Positions 61,537 through 64,000 of a stretch of 64,000 nucleotides of DNA are shown here, in pieces. The DNA lies in assembly GCA_025054855.1 (NCBI GenBank), contig JANWZS010000008.1:1-64000 (forward strand). Direction: 5' to 3'. How positions within the stretch are numbered: the stretch's first letter is position 1; each line of letters begins with the position of its first letter. The position numbers and the translations under genes were made by a program. The notes beneath the pieces were generated by a model, which was given only the letters and a program-made list of their open reading frames with translations, made no database searches and was not told the DNA's origin. This DNA comes from Candidatus Nitrosocaldus sp. (GTDB taxonomy: Archaea > Thermoproteota > Nitrososphaeria > Nitrososphaerales > Nitrosocaldaceae).

Positions 61537-62105
61537 GATTATGCTAGATGGCGTCGGTATATAATCATTGTAGATGATGAGTTATGTTAACCATCTATAG
61601 AGTCTGCGTTAAGCGTACCCTGAATGATGCTGATGCTGTAATAACAATGAGCTGGTGGTAGCTAGCTAGAGTATATACAACGTTGCAGATATATAACAAT
61701 AGAACATGTAATATATATCAAGCCGAACAGGATCTACAAAGGATACCTTATAGCAATCCCACCTCATCTTTTTACATCCTCTACCGCCACTTATGCATAA
61801 AATCTCACCCCGCCCCTAAAGCCCCAAGCCCTATAGCTTCAACCATCGAACGCCCTGCTGTTTATACCGCTGTATCAATTCTATACATATCTATATATCA
61901 CATGGCGGTGCTGGTGATGCATAGGAACATGATGAGCGTGGGTTAATCTATATCGATGGTCTACTAACACTCTCTTCTTATTACGGTAACTGGCTCATCT
62001 ATACGTCACTCCTAATAGAATCAGTATAGGCTCTTACCGACCTATCTATAGTATATATCAGTTATTAACGTGTAACTTATAGAGAAGGATACTTAATCTC
62101 CATAA
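61537..62105. other. Boundary gap before the AT-rich segment
   Basis: About 570 bases with no convincing gene; a frame at 61683-61946 (plus) has unnatural composition. It contains a G-quadruplex-type tract on the minus strand (61808-61831) and a TTATGCATAA palindrome just before it (61792-61801). From about 61960 on, A+T rises steeply. Confidence 0.5.
61808..61831 (-). other. Four-G-run tract with quadruplex potential
   Basis: On the minus strand: GGG CTT GGGG CTTTA GGGG C GGGG, loops of 3, 5 and 1. It stands out because the surrounding 500 bases are A/T-rich. Either a structured RNA segment or a DNA structure at the boundary of the AT-rich block. Confidence 0.5.
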
Positions 62106-63002
62106 TTAATTTAAAATAATGTTGTTACTTCGAACGAAATCTAGAGTAGCCGTATAGTCATCTTCTAATACTCTAGCTATCTCTGCTGGTATCATCTTCA
62201 CAAAGATATTATCTTTCTTAGTTTTTACTTTCTTTTCTATGAATCTCTTGGCAAATTTATATCTTATGCTGTTAAATGTTCGCCTGCCTATACTTTCTAT
62301 ACCAAGATCTCGTGAGATATTTAGAGATTCTACGATGATTAAATATAAGATGAACATAGTATATCTATAGAGCTTATTATCAAATGGCGTAACCATGCTT
62401 GGATTCCTATATATAGGTACGATATCTATCGATTCTACATCCAGAAATTTAAAGATGGAGTTCAGCGTTGATTGGGGGTTGTTTTTAAGGTCTGAATTAT
62501 CAACGACTCTAAGATTATCACCAAATACATCATAGTATGCCTTAACTTTATTATAAATTAAAAATGTATCTAGTGCTGGTACGAAATACTTTTCTATCCA
62601 TAGCTGGAGGTTATCTTCTCTATGGCTTAGATAAGTAAATAGATACGAACTGATTAGCCTCGACTTCTGTTCCCTTATACACATTATTATCTTTGCATCT
62701 GGATTGAACTCCTTTATCCGCTTTGCTGTGTCTGTATTGAATGTGTATGATGTGGAACCATCCACCCTGTATCTATAATCCTTACTATTTCTATATAATT
62801 TAAGGTAGGAAGAGGTGTTTAGTTTCCCCATCTTATATCTTGTATTGAACCACGATGGTAGAGTTTCTAGTTCTGTTAGCGTATGCGGTTCCTTTCTCCA
62901 TGGAACAAATATATCCTTATGCTGTGCTAGATAATCTACTAATACAGTGGTACCTGCTTTGGAGAAGCCTGGAATAAATAGATTCGGTTTCAGGTCATTC
63001 AT
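62106..63002 (-). CDS. PAPS-dependent sulfotransferase
   Basis: 298 residues. The PAPS phosphosulfate loop is near the N-terminus (FIPGFSKAGTTVLVDYL) and the 3'-phosphate motif follows (KIIMCIREQKSRLISSY), with KEPHTL between. It is homologous to sulfotransferases that modify carbohydrates, lipids or proteins. Base composition is far more A/T-rich than in the first 61 kb, and codons such as AAT, AAA and TTA are common, pointing to transfer. It probably works in surface glycan modification together with its membrane-protein neighbour, which lies 20 bases upstream. Confidence 0.85.
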   Translation of the reverse strand: MNDLKPNLFIPGFSKAGTTVLVDYLAQHKDIFVPWRKEPHTLTELETLPSWFNTRYKMGKLNTSSYLKLYRNSKDYRYRVDGSTSYTFNTDTAKRIKEFNPDAKIIMCIREQKSRLISSYLFTYLSHREDNLQLWIEKYFVPALDTFLIYNKVKAYYDVFGDNLRVVDNSDLKNNPQSTLNSIFKFLDVESIDIVPIYRNPSMVTPFDNKLYRYTMFILYLIIVESLNISRDLGIESIGRRTFNSIRYKFAKRFIEKKVKTKKDNIFVKMIPAEIARVLEDDYTATLDFVRSNNIILN

Positions 63003-63022
63003 GTTTAGAATTGGAGAGCACT

Positions 63023-63997
63023 CTAACGCATATATATCTTGCTGGTGCTGGAATTTATAATTAGATTCTCCTTCTTAAGGACAAAATCCTCCACATCATT
63101 ATAAATATCATCTAATTGATATTGCAGCTTTAGAATATGGCTCTCGTTAGTACTGAATACTATGAATGTCCTAGTATGAACCTTATCAACTAAGATATCG
63201 TACAGTTCTTTCTCGCTAACACCGTCGGACAATTTAGTGTTTATAAGATGTCCTAACTGGGTAATTTTAACTGGTGCTGTCTGCTCATTCTTCACAGATG
63301 TTAAATACTTATATATGAATGGTAAGGTGTTTATCCCAATTAGACCAGTGTTAGGGTCTATCTGGGTATTTACCAATATATTGAGAGCATGATACGATGA
63401 GTATGGGGAATATGCCGTGGGTAACTTGCCAAACTTGGTTACTGGTAACAGTACTAGTGATGCAGCTATCAATATAACGAAAAGCCATGTGAATATTCGC
63501 TGATATCTGGATAGATGTGTTGCAACATATACAGTTAGTATAGACCAGATTATAAGTGCGTACGTATAGTTCCTTGTAAATAGGAAGGTAGCTGTTACGG
63601 CTGTTATTGCCATAGCAAATAGTAGAACGCCTACCAGAATAGTTAAGAATAATATAGCATGTTCCCTCGATCTGAACACTGAATAACCTACAACAATAAG
63701 ACCCGTTCCTATTATAATAATAGAAAATATGGTCTTTAGCATGACATGATATACATAGGATGGTGCTGGATTAGGCGTGATCTTGATATCCTCGGCTAGA
63801 TCGAATGAAGTGCTTACATCTATCAGCTCTTCTGCTTTGAGAAGTACTTTTGAAACTATGAACATAGAGTCAGTATCCTTACTCAATAGAATTAAGCTCA
63901 ACGTCAGCGCTAATAAGAGAGTTGTACGGGCGTAGACTTGAATCTTGGTACCTCCGGCATTATTAATATTAATTCTATCCTTAATCATGAACATCAT
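63023..63997 (-). CDS. Polytopic membrane protein, C-terminal part (cut by window edge)
   Basis: At least 324 residues and open to the window end, so the start is probably outside; MMFMIKDRINI at the edge is unlikely to be the natural N-terminus. It has at least five or six hydrophobic spans (TTLLLALTLSLILL, TIFSIIIIGTGLIVVGYSV, AILFLTILVGVLLFAMAITA, YALIIWSILTVYVA, FTWLFVILIAASLVLL). A soluble tail of about 110 residues follows. The layout resembles membrane glycosyltransferases or oligosaccharide-handling proteins, but no motif proves it. It shares the low G+C of the sulfotransferase. Confidence 0.65.
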   Translation of the reverse strand: MMFMIKDRININNAGGTKIQVYARTTLLLALTLSLILLSKDTDSMFIVSKVLLKAEELIDVSTSFDLAEDIKITPNPAPSYVYHVMLKTIFSIIIIGTGLIVVGYSVFRSREHAILFLTILVGVLLFAMAITAVTATFLFTRNYTYALIIWSILTVYVATHLSRYQRIFTWLFVILIAASLVLLPVTKFGKLPTAYSPYSSYHALNILVNTQIDPNTGLIGINTLPFIYKYLTSVKNEQTAPVKITQLGHLINTKLSDGVSEKELYDILVDKVHTRTFIVFSTNESHILKLQYQLDDIYNDVEDFVLKKENLIINSSTSKIYMR

Positions 63998-64000
63998 ACC

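Noticed and set aside
61683-61946. 87-residue plus-strand frame
   Set aside because: Composition is dominated by Tyr, Ile and His from A/T-rich DNA; it crosses the G-tract and has no family resemblance.
62106-63997. Prophage or plasmid insertion
   Set aside because: No integrase, replication or capsid gene and no attachment repeats are visible; only the base composition is foreign.

Overview
The window reads as chromosomal DNA of an archaeon of the Thaumarchaeota (Nitrososphaeria), most like the thermophilic Nitrosocaldus-type lineages. That placement is inference from gene content, not from a search. Supporting content is archaeal throughout: a thermosome, exosome subunit Csl4, Dph2, TiaS, DTD2, RadA, SecE/Spt5, ribosomal proteins L1, P0, L11, P1/L12, L19e and L32e, inositol-phosphate synthase, HMG-CoA reductase, prefoldin and FtsY. 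It also has class III PHA synthase genes, a fused GMP synthase and an ATP-type PEP carboxykinase. Many starts lie about 25 bases after an A/T-rich TATA-like box with no leader, while genes inside operons often overlap or follow a Shine-Dalgarno-like purine run.

Layout. 1-995: 3' end of a thermosome gene with an in-frame TAG. 1-9.3 kb: a PfkB kinase, two exported or anchored proteins of unknown role, GMP synthase, a divergent folate pair (MptE-like and FolP) and IMP dehydrogenase. 9.4-15.5 kb: a 29-residue peptide gene, inositol-phosphate synthase, a thioredoxin-NHL protein, prephenate dehydratase, Csl4, Dph2 and a frameshifted coiled-coil/nuclease pseudogene. 15.5-16.4 kb is almost empty. 16.4-22.8 kb: a stand-alone RAM domain, TiaS, an intron-containing initiator tRNA-Met, a sugar dehydrogenase, a membrane glycosyltransferase and HMG-CoA reductase. 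22.8-31 kb: an acylphosphatase/coiled-coil fusion, then hisG-hisD-hisC-HAD-hisB-hisH-hisA-hisF. 31.3-40 kb: a zinc ribbon, NAD synthase, an aldehyde dehydrogenase, phaE-phaC, an alpha/beta hydrolase, a RAM-VOC fusion and a repeat-rich coiled-coil/nuclease gene. 40-52 kb: an Lrp regulator, ribosomal genes on both strands, RadA, a phasin-like/AbrB pair, Dps, secE-spt5-rpl11 with a broken PEF-CTERM-like gene inside, DTD2, MGMT, and L32e-L19e. 52-61.5 kb: PckA, a long subtilase, a second PfkB kinase, superoxide dismutase, prefoldin-FtsY-ArgF and a two-CxxC disulfide oxidoreductase. 62.1-64 kb: visibly AT-rich DNA with a sulfotransferase and a membrane protein cut by the window edge.

The genes point to an autotrophic or prototrophic life style: near-complete histidine synthesis (hisI/hisE are not here), phenylalanine, arginine, guanine nucleotide, NAD and folate steps, gluconeogenesis through PckA, and carbon storage as polyhydroxyalkanoate. 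PHA is represented twice: the synthase pair phaE-phaC at 34-35.8 kb, and about 10 kb away a phasin-like protein next to an AbrB-type regulator, with a perfect inverted repeat between TATA box and start codon.

Three features recur across the window. First, low-complexity tracts (Ser/Gly/Asn/Arg) coded by triplet repeats sit in otherwise conserved proteins (HisD, PheA, NadE, ArgF, RadA, the AbrB protein, the 18.0 kb protein). Second, exact tandem repeats occur in coiled-coil genes. Third, single-base disruptions occur in five places (84, about 2901, 15.2-15.4 kb, about 47.65 kb, about 50.6 kb), which may be real decay or unpolished sequence. No CRISPR array, rRNA operon, insertion sequence or prophage was seen.
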